In this document: piece by piece, positions 29,701-38,075 of the stretch
How the letters are laid out: each line of letters begins with the position of its first letter
Position numbering within the stretch: position 1 is the first letter of the stretch
From: Symbiodinium natans
Lineage: Eukaryota > Sar > Dinophyceae > Suessiales > Symbiodiniaceae
Reading direction: 5' to 3'
NCBI GenBank assembly: GCA_905221605.1
Contig: CAJNDS010002490.1
Span: forward strand, 1,219,603-1,283,602
DNA length: 64,000 nt
Made by a program: the position numbers and the translations under genes
The notes under the pieces: generated by a model
Databases searched by the model: none
The model's input: the letters and a program-made list of their open reading frames with translations, nothing else
Told to the model about the DNA's origin: nothing

Positions 29701-32700
29701 CGAGCCGGTCGAGTGGCTTAGAAGGATATGCTGGGGATACCATTGTCATGCGTGCTTTGCTTGGTGGTTGGGATATACGGGGGTAGATAGCAATGGCGAG
29801 GCATTTCCGTGCGAAGGTGCTGTGTGCCCGGTCTGCGAAAAGGAGCTGGGACAAGTGGGAAAGTATAGTACCTTGGTAAAGGGCAGGCCACCATCGGTGG
29901 TGTTGGCGGCGATCGTGCAGAATTCATATCTACCTGAATACGATCCGAGGAGGATAGTTGCACGGCTGACCGAGAGACTAGCAGCGGAGGGGATGCCATG
30001 GGAAGAGATAGACCTTTTCGAGCCACACGAGCTTATGGTCGCCGCAGGAATAGTGGTCGTGGACAAACCGGAGGCGAAACTGGACTTCATGGATGTTATT
30101 ATGACGTTGGGAAAGATCGCCACTGACGAAAGCGGAGTTCTTCCGGAATGGAATCTGGATAGATGTCTAGAAAGACCACAGGCACCTGAGCTGATGGAGG
30201 ATAGTGTGGAACCCGATGCTAGGAGAAGATTGAGAATGGCAGCCGCGAGTTTGAGGGAGTCACCACAATGGCGTGAGGAGATTCAAGCGATTGCCAGAGA
30301 CTACAGGGTTGAGGGAATGGGTTTCTGGAGAGCGAACCCTGACGTGAGGAGGGAACAGTGGAGGAGGGCTACGGAAATAGCGATAGAACGCAGAGCGAGC
30401 AGTATGGGGCCGATGGAGCTGGATAGAGAACTTCGAGCACAAAGGGTAAGGGAGGTTACGCAGCGCCTGGGCCCTGAGGTGAGCGACCGGCTGTTGATAA
30501 GGGGAGTGAATTTCTCCATTTTCAACTTGGAGGACTTGATGTACAAGGTGCTGAAGGATGTTACGATAGAAGACCTGATGGCAGGTTTGAACAGCGCCGG
30601 AGCTGGGACGGTAGCGGCAGAGATCAAGAAAAGGATAGAACAGCACCGAGGAAGGCGGCCGGAATTTGCGAACATCATGAAGGTGAAGCTGGGGGAGGTG
30701 GTCCGGAAACAGTATCAAGAACAGCTTGAGGTGAAGTACCGGCCGGAGGACATCCAGAGGTGGAAACCGGATAGGAGGAGAGAAGAAATCAAGAAGCTTC
30801 CGCTTTGGGCACGATGTACTATGCAAAGGATCCTCCTAGGAGGGATCAGGGACAAGGGCGCGAACCCGTCAAGGATAGAACGGCGATTGTACGCATATCT
30901 ACAGCTGATAGATTTCACCCTTGCCGAAGAATGTAACGAGCCGGAGGACGAAGAGGCAGGGGGTGTAAAGAAGAGGAGCAGAAACTGGCAGGAGGTGATC
31001 AAGCCGGAGGAGATGAAGGAGAAAATCATGATTCCTCATTACAAGATGAACTATCGGATAGCCAGGCGTAGATCAACATGGGAGGCTGTAGTCGAGGCGG
31101 CCGAGGCGGGACAGAGTTGGATGATACACTCGGCGGAAGGAGCTGTGATTAGAAACACATCATGGGTGACGTGGACGCGGGACGAAGGTGAGGGAATAGG
31201 CGCGACCGTGTTTAACCCCATTGATTATCTCACGCAGACCAAGAAGGCGGCCATCAGGGCTATGGTAGAAAGGGACATGGCTGAGGGAGATTACCATCCG
31301 AACCTGTATACTGAGGAGGTGGCACGAGGGAGAACGCAGTACTTTCCAGCCCACGAGCTCGTGAACGCACTCATGGTGGATTCGCTGAGAGTGACACTTA
31401 CGGATAGAGCGTCGAAGCTGTGTGCGTCGGCGATATTCAAGAACTGGGTGCCACAGTTCGAACGAAGAGATAGGTTGATGGCTGAGCTGCACGCAGTGCA
31501 GGTACTGTTGGACGGAGTTGTACGCAGTGCCAACCAGATGCCCATGGTCCACCCACATATGATGTACGGATTAGCAACGCTAACGAAGTTGAGGGATTTC
31601 TATGCGGCCATGAGAGAGGCGGCGGAATTTTACGGACTTGGCTCGCGACCTCTGGGGACGATAGTTGCTGATGCATCAATGAAGGAGCCGATGCACCCTC
31701 TGGAAAGGCCAGAAATGATGGCGACGAATGTCAGGGATGTAATGAGGTCGATGGCGTCTGCTCTGATCCTCACAGAGATGCCCGAAACGTGGGAGGGACT
31801 GACACTGGCGGAATATAGAGATAGACAAGAGAGGGCGGCTGTGGAGATGGATGAACAGGATAGACGAATGGGATGGGATAGAATGCGAGAAAGAGCGATG
31901 ACGGGGCATGAGAGGAAGTACAACACCGCCGTCATACGACAGGATCCAGACGACTCCAAGGCCGTGATGCTGAACATGTCATTGGTGGCGGCGAACCCGA
32001 TAACTGCCCATCGTGCTCCGACCGCAAACATCAGATCCGATAGAGTGGAACATGGCAGAGACGTGCCAGGCGAGTTGAGGGCCGATAGGTTTCTGACCGG
32101 CGACATTGAGGCGGAGCCCACCCACAGGCCTTTCATGATACAGGCCGATAGAATGAGAGCATCGATGGAGAGTGTGGTGACGAAAATCATAGACGGAACG
32201 CTGATCAGCACACAAAAGGGAAAGGAGAACATGACCGACAGAGAGAGGCTCCAGGAAGCGGAGGACAGAATCAAACAACTGAAGTTTAGACTGACGAACG
32301 TTGCGGTAAGACTGGTCATGGTGGGATTGATAGACGAGGACGAGGATGACCCGCTGTGCGAGGAGTTTGACGAAGACTACGAGCGGAGGAAATACTACTC
32401 AGATGAAGAGTGGAAGAATATCAAGGAGGCAGAAGTACAGCTGGGCGAAAGGGATATCCTAGTAATGAGGAGGAGAGATCTGCGAGGTATGCCGAGGGAG
32501 GAGGTGGTCGCCTGGTTGATAGCAAAACTGGCCGACAAGGTGTCTGAGGTTGAGAAGTGCAAATGGGTGATAGGCCGAATGGCAGAGGAGAGAATGGACA
32601 AAGCAGGGATAGCGGCAGAGGTGCGGGCGCGGGCGGTAGAAGACAGAACAAAGATAGAGGACCTCAGCAGGCAGCTCGAAGATATGAAGGTTGAGCCCCG

Positions 32701-33259
32701 AGGGGGTGGACGGACCATTGATGAATACAAGGGAATAGAAAGTATGCACGCTGAGAATGAAAACCACAAGCTGAAGGAGGAGCTCGCTGTAGCCGTTCAT
32801 GAACGTGATCGACTAGCACGAAGGGTCGGAGAGCTCGAGGGGGTGGCGGAGAACAACGCGAAGCTAGTCGCAGAAGTCGAGGTACATTTGAGGGAAAGGA
32901 AAGAGGAGCTGAGGAGAATCGGAGCCATCAACGAGATGAGAGACGAATTCAGGGCTCTCCGAGATAGAATGGAGAAGACAGCGACGAGCGGAAGTGGAGC
33001 CACCAGTAGTGAAGGCACGAGCGAAGAGGGCAAGATTGCCGGTGATAGAAGAGTGAAAGAGTTGGAGTCCGAGCTGGAGGAGCTAAAGAAGGAATACAAG
33101 GCTACAAAGCAGGCTGGGCAAGAGCAGGGACAAGAGTTCTCGGAGTTGAAGAAGACGCTCCAGGAAACTGCCAAACTCAGGGATGACGAAGAGAAAGAGA
33201 GGAACAATGCGGAAGCAGGCCGAGGAGAACCTCAAGAAGTACCAGGACAAGGAGAGTGA
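23471..33259 (+). CDS. Retrotransposon ORF4, giant protein of unknown function
   Basis: About 3,262 residues from an ATG, placed after pol. I do not recognise the whole protein. Visible parts: a helical N-terminal half; a motif IFHGTSLEALWSMIASGGI at about 536-554 with a downstream Tyr/Trp-rich block, weakly like the ADP-ribosyltransferase/Tpt1 fold; an acidic then Lys/Glu-rich low-complexity stretch near 1320-1450; CxxC pairs (CHACFAWW, VCPVCEKELG) near 2090-2125; and a long coiled coil from about 2925 to the end. It is too large for an envelope and shows no signal peptide or membrane helix. A structural particle role or an RNA-processing role are both possible. Confidence 0.65.
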   Translation: MGEMFGSVSLSERDRDIGSSEDPGTASSSRTVGVRWQRPEHQTRDAGERERCDRAQAMIDFLEKVFSDADRYLKAETEDGVPGVTTYSYLPVGAKEREQARIHWMLEGNLEMQEVWARRAIPSPFKDDADFKKWMSSGIAGVRAEEAQAKTAKKGGKRSAVGYDVDRMRVHKIMYLWEVLRCTRRNPEAWIREKIPLIAATVTDATDYLERVIANWDRPRSHGGATKPPPQASPDAGNLSKEKLNDLIGVRLARGMDVPGCAMPTAGTGGDVDTPWAPKFLGATDETEKSFQKGRSYERMIAGVAPIAISVGGVYDVTNGSKDPFRASWGGISRKTLDWAEIHMDDTEKSPLDDAIKGMMTWLAVRPLKYAIPPSQVAERIAVSHKSSEEKLKIWTEAQPKIKVIGMADEIMGAYESQYLKRGRDVMEEFRRSEGGEKGYGVMANAANGQMKEYLDTLSWQIGGPTSVLHLLHWSLAEEVTTFPEVQADGGVKDVKEHFTDSRCMWVPTKAEYAGAEKLNQEMSVGNEEFNVPGWIFHGTSLEALWSMIASGGIDRSHPLVTWTTGAPSVHDSAGCWFGRSICGTASYSTWHSLGNGWIVRVLAGFRRIGKNVKMDVGTRRSSVPDGQIRLDVDRVEIDGVLFCFMRATKIIGQALICRPKHPGLGANSHLMSEMSALMEKHPQGVERLYWRYHLKKRAIIGQARGPLPERPVDWKMEHEFLHREGDENATKVVEQPTGSRSGLIELMRGWIAELPSGGGVSGPDRDKDYYPVDSEWANVIRLLEYMGIEAPMATGHDSAVVKMPWRSFVGPAIYRRCVESSGIEEKVMEEANKATHHMGKVLEMADVGSIVLGIEKAPRKYGWNRPEDVDQSWAFEAQAWAAIIGIGMGGVGGRLMEPALSSELESAVETYEWMFDIATAFHERKAAELVTWWAEGMKPPLQLRCSADQKTYVHIIIPEGIEGVSNKKNPASPGEVREWIGLLLKAHGDYGKAAESMSFITHKLTGTQEMTYQGAYKKVQEVCKECVSKGMGGNQVTNIIAVLAPAGMAAGNARRAIEEVRRFEATDDDTKTKVARETRETIRKANANVLWVGPGNFEENGFPTNYRVREEAKELIRAGEAMDKLMKKSGIITLPWNVMRTAFPRIGVDAGKLYISAGRTFGFWAQILFISMFGMMWPTPRDMELYDRETSAIREVIGEEGRDSIGEVGVWLRRWIEVAKADRSLKTKVIVPETKITGVTESLRTSDRQGVYTEMAARIDESVWKTMCGKSEAHCVSAGDRGSWHRMKVIIYTAAGFHMKDPEYQALRAMEAIGQLKAMADDAEMMEDDAESDGEEDDAMGEDRPENQSAREGDASMTEEFKEGSDEGFATVRSRSEQKKAKKENREAMKRKELLESAQELANQRQEKQARDEKRKSAGEKAGDGRDGGALRGTAGIGDQGDRPPAPPVPTRGDTKGAVMQAPRWKGGAGTGSNIKTLSDLKSEQEYSDRETQQATRSGDSGEGPMVIGSGGTVGVVADGTELDRVECVGTGESGGILRLRMEEEGSPVIEAPWSRNTRAGQVLGEGHLIEMQHWIRCYGAPPMAWTTIVVQVIRRMIRATCPREVTDEITPKEVYDIVMAGIYDSQVLSGTRPGAEPSYTGIALGTLMRSRILNVESNVGGMRKWVEQFYRVWMGMNGILGTVPELRADGGRLGRPGHKPPSISPPPSEPRVKPTSNDADEIEVEMRWTIYNVMIEPETLSLGYEELEMLWETKLFEVVQRAGEHLIDRVMTRMEAGTGGYPDSMDVADMVEEVTKQGFGSETGGTTPLNKIEFSNYVVRIWLAKFVRTMILEDMKFPREWANTMAWWIAQNLMLVKHETDIVEMIGNDCTLFEEIISSMRRIESMGQGYPADYYRWIEEIKEDALKEALKGRRSATGIRPEPLDSVAEAEEHGVNAREAKDATMQIDAGGEMNEPESPEMDSKMEGVEAHEAMEPDSENERGQGFSELFGHGVDTIADREEDSHVARQNPEIYRRVVEDVWNQKHNFPFPWLDEARAERDELVKRMTDEVHERVTRENPIEESNTRGSGIHSFSEPVEWLRRICWGYHCHACFAWWLGYTGVDSNGEAFPCEGAVCPVCEKELGQVGKYSTLVKGRPPSVVLAAIVQNSYLPEYDPRRIVARLTERLAAEGMPWEEIDLFEPHELMVAAGIVVVDKPEAKLDFMDVIMTLGKIATDESGVLPEWNLDRCLERPQAPELMEDSVEPDARRRLRMAAASLRESPQWREEIQAIARDYRVEGMGFWRANPDVRREQWRRATEIAIERRASSMGPMELDRELRAQRVREVTQRLGPEVSDRLLIRGVNFSIFNLEDLMYKVLKDVTIEDLMAGLNSAGAGTVAAEIKKRIEQHRGRRPEFANIMKVKLGEVVRKQYQEQLEVKYRPEDIQRWKPDRRREEIKKLPLWARCTMQRILLGGIRDKGANPSRIERRLYAYLQLIDFTLAEECNEPEDEEAGGVKKRSRNWQEVIKPEEMKEKIMIPHYKMNYRIARRRSTWEAVVEAAEAGQSWMIHSAEGAVIRNTSWVTWTRDEGEGIGATVFNPIDYLTQTKKAAIRAMVERDMAEGDYHPNLYTEEVARGRTQYFPAHELVNALMVDSLRVTLTDRASKLCASAIFKNWVPQFERRDRLMAELHAVQVLLDGVVRSANQMPMVHPHMMYGLATLTKLRDFYAAMREAAEFYGLGSRPLGTIVADASMKEPMHPLERPEMMATNVRDVMRSMASALILTEMPETWEGLTLAEYRDRQERAAVEMDEQDRRMGWDRMRERAMTGHERKYNTAVIRQDPDDSKAVMLNMSLVAANPITAHRAPTANIRSDRVEHGRDVPGELRADRFLTGDIEAEPTHRPFMIQADRMRASMESVVTKIIDGTLISTQKGKENMTDRERLQEAEDRIKQLKFRLTNVAVRLVMVGLIDEDEDDPLCEEFDEDYERRKYYSDEEWKNIKEAEVQLGERDILVMRRRDLRGMPREEVVAWLIAKLADKVSEVEKCKWVIGRMAEERMDKAGIAAEVRARAVEDRTKIEDLSRQLEDMKVEPRGGGRTIDEYKGIESMHAENENHKLKEELAVAVHERDRLARRVGELEGVAENNAKLVAEVEVHLRERKEELRRIGAINEMRDEFRALRDRMEKTATSGSGATSSEGTSEEGKIAGDRRVKELESELEELKKEYKATKQAGQEQGQEFSELKKTLQETAKLRDDEEKERNNAEAGRGEPQEVPGQGE

Positions 33260-35444
33260 GCTTAGGGATAGCCTGCAAAAGATAGAGGAGAGAGAGGCCG
33301 CGCTGAAGGATGCGAGGGACAAGTTGGAACGGGCCGAAGAGCGCCTCAGAGGTTACCAAACCATGGACGACGAGCTTAAGGAGAGCCGACGTCGTGCGCA
33401 GGAAAGCGAAGCGGCTATGAAGAAAGCGATGGATAGAATTAGGCAGCTTGAGGATCAGCTCCCGAAAACCGAGAAGGAGAAGGACACCGAAGACAAGGGA
33501 GCGGAGAAGGATAGCCAGAAAGGAGCGACAACGCCGGACGTGAAGACAAATCCGGATCCGACCAAGGATAGTCGGGAGCCCGACAAGATGGATGACGAGC
33601 ATGCTGCAGCTGATGTTAGTATGAACATCGTCGACCCGAAGACTAGTGCCGGAACGACGAACTATGAGAGTGCAGTTCCCGAGAGCGCGAGGAATTTTGG
33701 AGGCCCGATAGAACAGTATTCGTTGGGAGGCCGAGCGGCCATGGTGGAGCTTGACAACCCGGTTAAGGGCGCCCGAATATACAAGGTGAAAGAAAACTTT
33801 GAGGTGGGCCGTGACACCAGCAGTACGGAGGAGCGGGGATACGGAATGGCAGCGTCGAAGAGTTTAAAAGGAATTATGGACTCGGCCGGAATCAAGCGAG
33901 AACAAGTCGAGAAGATCAAGGGTGACGAGGAGGCAGAGTGGAGATTCCAAGAGGACCTGATAAGGAGAGCCAAGGCAGACAAGAGGGACATCGAGGACAA
34001 ACCCGGAATGAGCCGAATGAGTAGGAGGTTCCGAGAGATACAACGAAGGAATGCGGCAGTAATGGGGGAAATCAACAAGAAGGTCATGTTGCAGACATCT
34101 CACACCGTGAAGGGGGATCCGGCTCATGGAAGGTGGGAGCTGACGTTGATTCCTAAGGGCAATCGCGATGCAGACGGAAACGAGATGATGAGGAATAGTG
34201 ACGAGGAGGTGGTGCTATTGCCGATAGTGGAGCAGACAACAGGGGTGGAGAATCTAGAGAAGTACAAGATGGTACTTGAGAGGATAGTCTCGCAGCTCGC
34301 AGATGAGACGAGGATGGTAATGGGGATAGAAAAGGGAAAGCCAGAGGAGCTAGTTACGGCGACGGGAGTATCTAATGACTCGGTAACGACGTGGACAGGT
34401 GCTACGCTGAATGAGCTAGGAATCAAAGGAGAAGTGACCGAGATAGAAAAGCCGTACCCTGCGAATGTGTACATTGAGATGGCAAGAATAGTGGCGGAAT
34501 TGGCAGCGTGGGGAGGAGATGCGTACCCAGTACAAAGGGGCGACAGGAGGAATGTGAGAAGAAGCACGCAGGAGGCGATGATAGATGGATCAGCGATCGA
34601 TAAGGGAAACGGGATAGAGTATGCGCTGTGGGCGGAACAACACCACGGAGGAGGGATAGCCTGGTCTAGGATCAGAAAAGAAGTTGACGAGAGATCTTCG
34701 TATAGGCTCAGGAGAGGCGACGAGTACAGAATCGCTTACTTGTCACAGTTTTACGGGATAGAGATCACCAGCAAAGTGTATAGATGTCCGAAGACCAAGG
34801 AGCTGAAGGTGGGCATCCCATTGGCAGTGAGACCCACGAGTGGAATGAGGATGCCGAGGAACGTGGCGATGCTGAAGAGTTGGGCTGGAGACAGAGTGGA
34901 GGGACAGAAAGAAGAGCGGGAATCTCTGTGGTTCAGGCTGCACCCGGCTGATCTTCCATGCACCGGATACATGGTGGTGGGTGACGCACAGTGGCAAGAA
35001 TACGCGAAGGACGGGATAGTTTGGCCAGAGGCAGGGCATAGTGGAGTGATAGTGGAAGGATGGCATCGGGACGACATGGGGAATCCTTTGCGAGGGTCGC
35101 AGATGACGCTCAAGGCACACTGGACGAAGTACTCTGTTGAGCCATCGGACGTGAGCAGCATGCATGGGCTAGAATTTCCACAAGGAGGGATGCCAGAATG
35201 GCTATACGACTCGCTTAGATTGGCGGCTGTGCGAGGTAGGAGAATCGGAATAGCGATAGACATGAGGATGTTCACACTAATCGGAGGCGACGTGGTGGTA
35301 ACAAGAAGTGGGCGCTTCATGCTCCTCGGGCCCGTACCAATGGCATGTTGGAAAGCAGTTTGGTTCGAGGACACATACACGGCTCTGTACATGCGTGATT
35401 GCGAGCTGGACATGTTAGCCGATGAAAGAGGGACTCACAAGTGA
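33183..35444 (+). CDS. Retrotransposon ORF5, coiled-coil protein of unknown function
   Basis: About 753 residues. The first 110 are a strong Glu/Lys/Arg coiled coil in keeping with the C-terminus of ORF4, followed by a charged linker. The rest is a globular region with several Trp and Gly motifs (GYGMAASKSLKG, ALWAEQHHGGGIAWSR, KYSVEPSDVSS) that I cannot place. No catalytic motif was found. Codon use shows the same ATAG preference as the rest of the element. Confidence 0.65.
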   Translation: MTKRKRGTMRKQAEENLKKYQDKESELRDSLQKIEEREAALKDARDKLERAEERLRGYQTMDDELKESRRRAQESEAAMKKAMDRIRQLEDQLPKTEKEKDTEDKGAEKDSQKGATTPDVKTNPDPTKDSREPDKMDDEHAAADVSMNIVDPKTSAGTTNYESAVPESARNFGGPIEQYSLGGRAAMVELDNPVKGARIYKVKENFEVGRDTSSTEERGYGMAASKSLKGIMDSAGIKREQVEKIKGDEEAEWRFQEDLIRRAKADKRDIEDKPGMSRMSRRFREIQRRNAAVMGEINKKVMLQTSHTVKGDPAHGRWELTLIPKGNRDADGNEMMRNSDEEVVLLPIVEQTTGVENLEKYKMVLERIVSQLADETRMVMGIEKGKPEELVTATGVSNDSVTTWTGATLNELGIKGEVTEIEKPYPANVYIEMARIVAELAAWGGDAYPVQRGDRRNVRRSTQEAMIDGSAIDKGNGIEYALWAEQHHGGGIAWSRIRKEVDERSSYRLRRGDEYRIAYLSQFYGIEITSKVYRCPKTKELKVGIPLAVRPTSGMRMPRNVAMLKSWAGDRVEGQKEERESLWFRLHPADLPCTGYMVVGDAQWQEYAKDGIVWPEAGHSGVIVEGWHRDDMGNPLRGSQMTLKAHWTKYSVEPSDVSSMHGLEFPQGGMPEWLYDSLRLAAVRGRRIGIAIDMRMFTLIGGDVVVTRSGRFMLLGPVPMACWKAVWFEDTYTALYMRDCELDMLADERGTHK

Positions 35445-35506
35445 ACAGGGATAGACTATCAAAGACATTGGGGACAGATGAATACCGGGATAGAGTGAGA
35501 TGGATA

Positions 35507-37255
35507 ATGTCGGAAATGACGGAGGAGTGCGTGCATTGCCTGGCATGCCACTGTAGAATGGCGAAAGGGATAGTGATCTGCCCGATGTGTTGCAAGCCTA
35601 TGCCATCCTACCCGGACTACCTGATGGGGATGAATTTGTGGGAAATCACGGATAGAAACGCGACTATGGGAAGAAAGACGAAGTGGAAGACCAAGCTACA
35701 GGAAGCCCTCGACCGCGCAGGGATTAAAATCTCGTTCAGAATGGTGGCCGAAAGGATAGACATGATAGAACGAGACGTGGTGGCAGGGATACTGGCGAGC
35801 TTGAACCCCGCAGAAGACTGGTACTTAGGTTTTAGGGCTGGATTGTGGCCTGAGTACGAGATAGCAGCGTCACGACCGGGGGTATACAGGTTCGCTATGG
35901 AAGAGGCGGCGATTCATGCGATGATGTTGGATAGAGAGCTGGCCACATCGTTCGGGAAGATTCTGAACTTCGAGTACAATCAGAGTGGCACAGATCACTC
36001 GGGAATTGTGGATGCGTCAGATTTCCAGCAAGCCCTTGAGACGGTTGCGGCACGCGCTGTAGTGACAGCGAGGCAGAGGTTCTTCTCCATGCATGCAGGG
36101 TGTCTGAGGAGAGGAGGACAGTTTATGAGTTATCAGCTGCTGATAGCTATGGCCGCAGGTTTTAACTCGCCGTTATGGGGGAACAACGCTTGGGCGAAAA
36201 GCACGAGGGACATGATGGTGCAGACTGCGAATAGTTGTCTGGAGATCATGGAGAGGATAGTTGCAGAAACAAAGCGAGATCCCACTCAACCCATGGCGAA
36301 GCACATGAAGTTTGACACCGAAGGGATACCATTCAACGCGACATGGGGAGAGATTAAGGGGAAGAAGAACAAACTTCATGGATATAGCCATGCTGCTGGA
36401 TCTGCTATTCGGAACCTAGGGCTACGAAGGGAGAGATCGGAGACAGGTCCGGTGACTGAGGTATACTGGTGTTCAGTACCGATGGGAGGAATGATGATGA
36501 ACTGGGCTTCGATGGGAGTAGCCGGACATTCTCGTGACGAGGCGCAGCCGGAGGCGCGTGCGGCTAATGCGGGCACGGCATATCCAATTGCCGGGGTAAG
36601 CCTAGTGGAGCTGAACGAGAAGGGGTGGCCAAGAAGGATAGAATCGAAAGGTACGAGAACCGTCGATGTGGAGCTTAAGGACGAGACGGGGAAGAGACAA
36701 GAGCCACTGACCAGGGCAGAAAGTTCGAGTCCAATACAACTGAAAGAGAGAGGTGGGGCGAGAGCCGATGGTGCTGAGCCCAAAGCGAGGACCCGATCAC
36801 CTCTGGATAGGGAGAGAAGGGATATCGTCAGGTGGCCGAAGTACGCCATGAGTGATGATAGTTCGGTGAGAAGCTCATCACGCGGATGGGGAAAAGGGCG
36901 GGATAGGGATAGAGCCGATGATCGAGGAGGCAGATACGGATGGATGCCAGCTGTACCCAGGTTTGCGGAAGGGACGAAGATGGCGGATAGAGGAAGAGGA
37001 AAGAGCTCTTTGCTAGAGAGAACTCGGGCACAAAGAGGTGGCCACGTCACTGGTCCCGAAACAGAAGACGAGTCAGCGATGAGCGAAGCGCTCAACCCGG
37101 AATTCAGAGGCACTGAGACGACATCAACCAACCGGGCAAACATGGGCGTTGAGACAGGTGACGATGCAAGTGATGCATCTGCGGGTGATCCTATGAAAGG
37201 AAAGGGAAAGCATGGAAGGCCGCTGATGTGGAGACCGCGACGTGATCGCCAATGA
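35507..37255 (+). CDS. Retrotransposon ORF6, zinc-ribbon protein
   Basis: About 582 residues from the first ATG; the frame is open upstream to a GTG at 35441 that overlaps the ORF5 stop. The N-terminus carries CVHCLACHCRMAKG and CPMCCKPM, a treble-clef or ribbon zinc site like the pairs in ORF2, ORF3 and ORF4. The middle is helical and the C-terminal third is Arg/Ser/Gly-rich and disordered, as in nucleic-acid-binding proteins. It is the last ORF before the 3' noncoding region. Function unknown. Confidence 0.65.
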   Translation: MSEMTEECVHCLACHCRMAKGIVICPMCCKPMPSYPDYLMGMNLWEITDRNATMGRKTKWKTKLQEALDRAGIKISFRMVAERIDMIERDVVAGILASLNPAEDWYLGFRAGLWPEYEIAASRPGVYRFAMEEAAIHAMMLDRELATSFGKILNFEYNQSGTDHSGIVDASDFQQALETVAARAVVTARQRFFSMHAGCLRRGGQFMSYQLLIAMAAGFNSPLWGNNAWAKSTRDMMVQTANSCLEIMERIVAETKRDPTQPMAKHMKFDTEGIPFNATWGEIKGKKNKLHGYSHAAGSAIRNLGLRRERSETGPVTEVYWCSVPMGGMMMNWASMGVAGHSRDEAQPEARAANAGTAYPIAGVSLVELNEKGWPRRIESKGTRTVDVELKDETGKRQEPLTRAESSSPIQLKERGGARADGAEPKARTRSPLDRERRDIVRWPKYAMSDDSSVRSSSRGWGKGRDRDRADDRGGRYGWMPAVPRFAEGTKMADRGRGKSSLLERTRAQRGGHVTGPETEDESAMSEALNPEFRGTETTSTNRANMGVETGDDASDASAGDPMKGKGKHGRPLMWRPRRDRQ

Positions 37256-38063
37256 GATGAAGCATGATGAAATGGCGACGAGCGGGGATAGGACGAAAGC
37301 ACAAAGCTGCCTAGTCACCAATGGCTCGGCGTGAGGGATAGAATGGGACATGCAAAGTCATGTGCCCGGGCCATGGCTGGTGACGCACGCGGGGGGATAG
37401 AGCGGATGGATGGCGCAGGATGAGATGAGTGGGTGAACGGCTGTCGTGAGTCTCTGGTGCAGGGCTTGGCTAGCCACCAATAAGACCCTGCGGCGGAAGC
37501 TTCTGGGAAGGCCTGGCTCGCCACCAATAAGACCTTCACATGAGGAGATCAGGAAACAAAGTCGAGAAGAGGAGAAAAGAACAGAATGGGCATGGCTAAT
37601 CACCAGTGAGTCCCCACGGAGAAGATCGCATACAAGAGTGAAGGGATAGAAGCTTGGGAACTACATTGACATCGAGGAGTACTGATCAAGAGTGAGGCCT
37701 TACCCAGGATAGCTATGGAGAAGATGAACTGAGCCGGGTGATGAAATGGATAGAAGCGACACTTGATTTTCCAAGAATGCGACGGATAGACAATTTTACT
37801 ACGTGGAATAGACGTGAGGGCACGAAGTGTAGCCAAGAGCCACGGACTGGTGGTTTGTGCTACTGCGATGAATGTCGAGGTTAGCGGATGGCGGTGTTGC
37901 TTCCGAGGATAGCTGGAGTGATCGCCGTAATCGCGGGTGGTGGTGGGCGCCCTAAAGGGGCAGGCGATCAGGTCGGCTATGCCTCCTGCGTTCTTGTTTT
38001 GCCTGAAGCTAACCGGGATAGAAGTCGCGAATTCATCGATTTTCTGACCGCTGAGTGCGTCCC
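37256..38063 (+). other. Element 3' noncoding region with degenerate repeats
   Basis: No ORF of note. A module like GGCTNGCCACCAATAAGACC recurs with drift near 37305, 37370, 37460, 37509 and 37590. About ten ATAG tetramers occur in 800 nt, most in the form GGATAG. Could hold packaging, export or 3'-end signals. Confidence 0.6.
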
Positions 38064-38075
38064 GAAAACGGGGGG
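38064..38075 (+). promoter_or_regulatory. Polypurine tract
   Basis: GAAAACGGGGGG directly abuts the TG of the 3' LTR. One C interrupts the purines. This is the expected place for the RNase H-resistant primer of plus-strand DNA. Confidence 0.8.
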
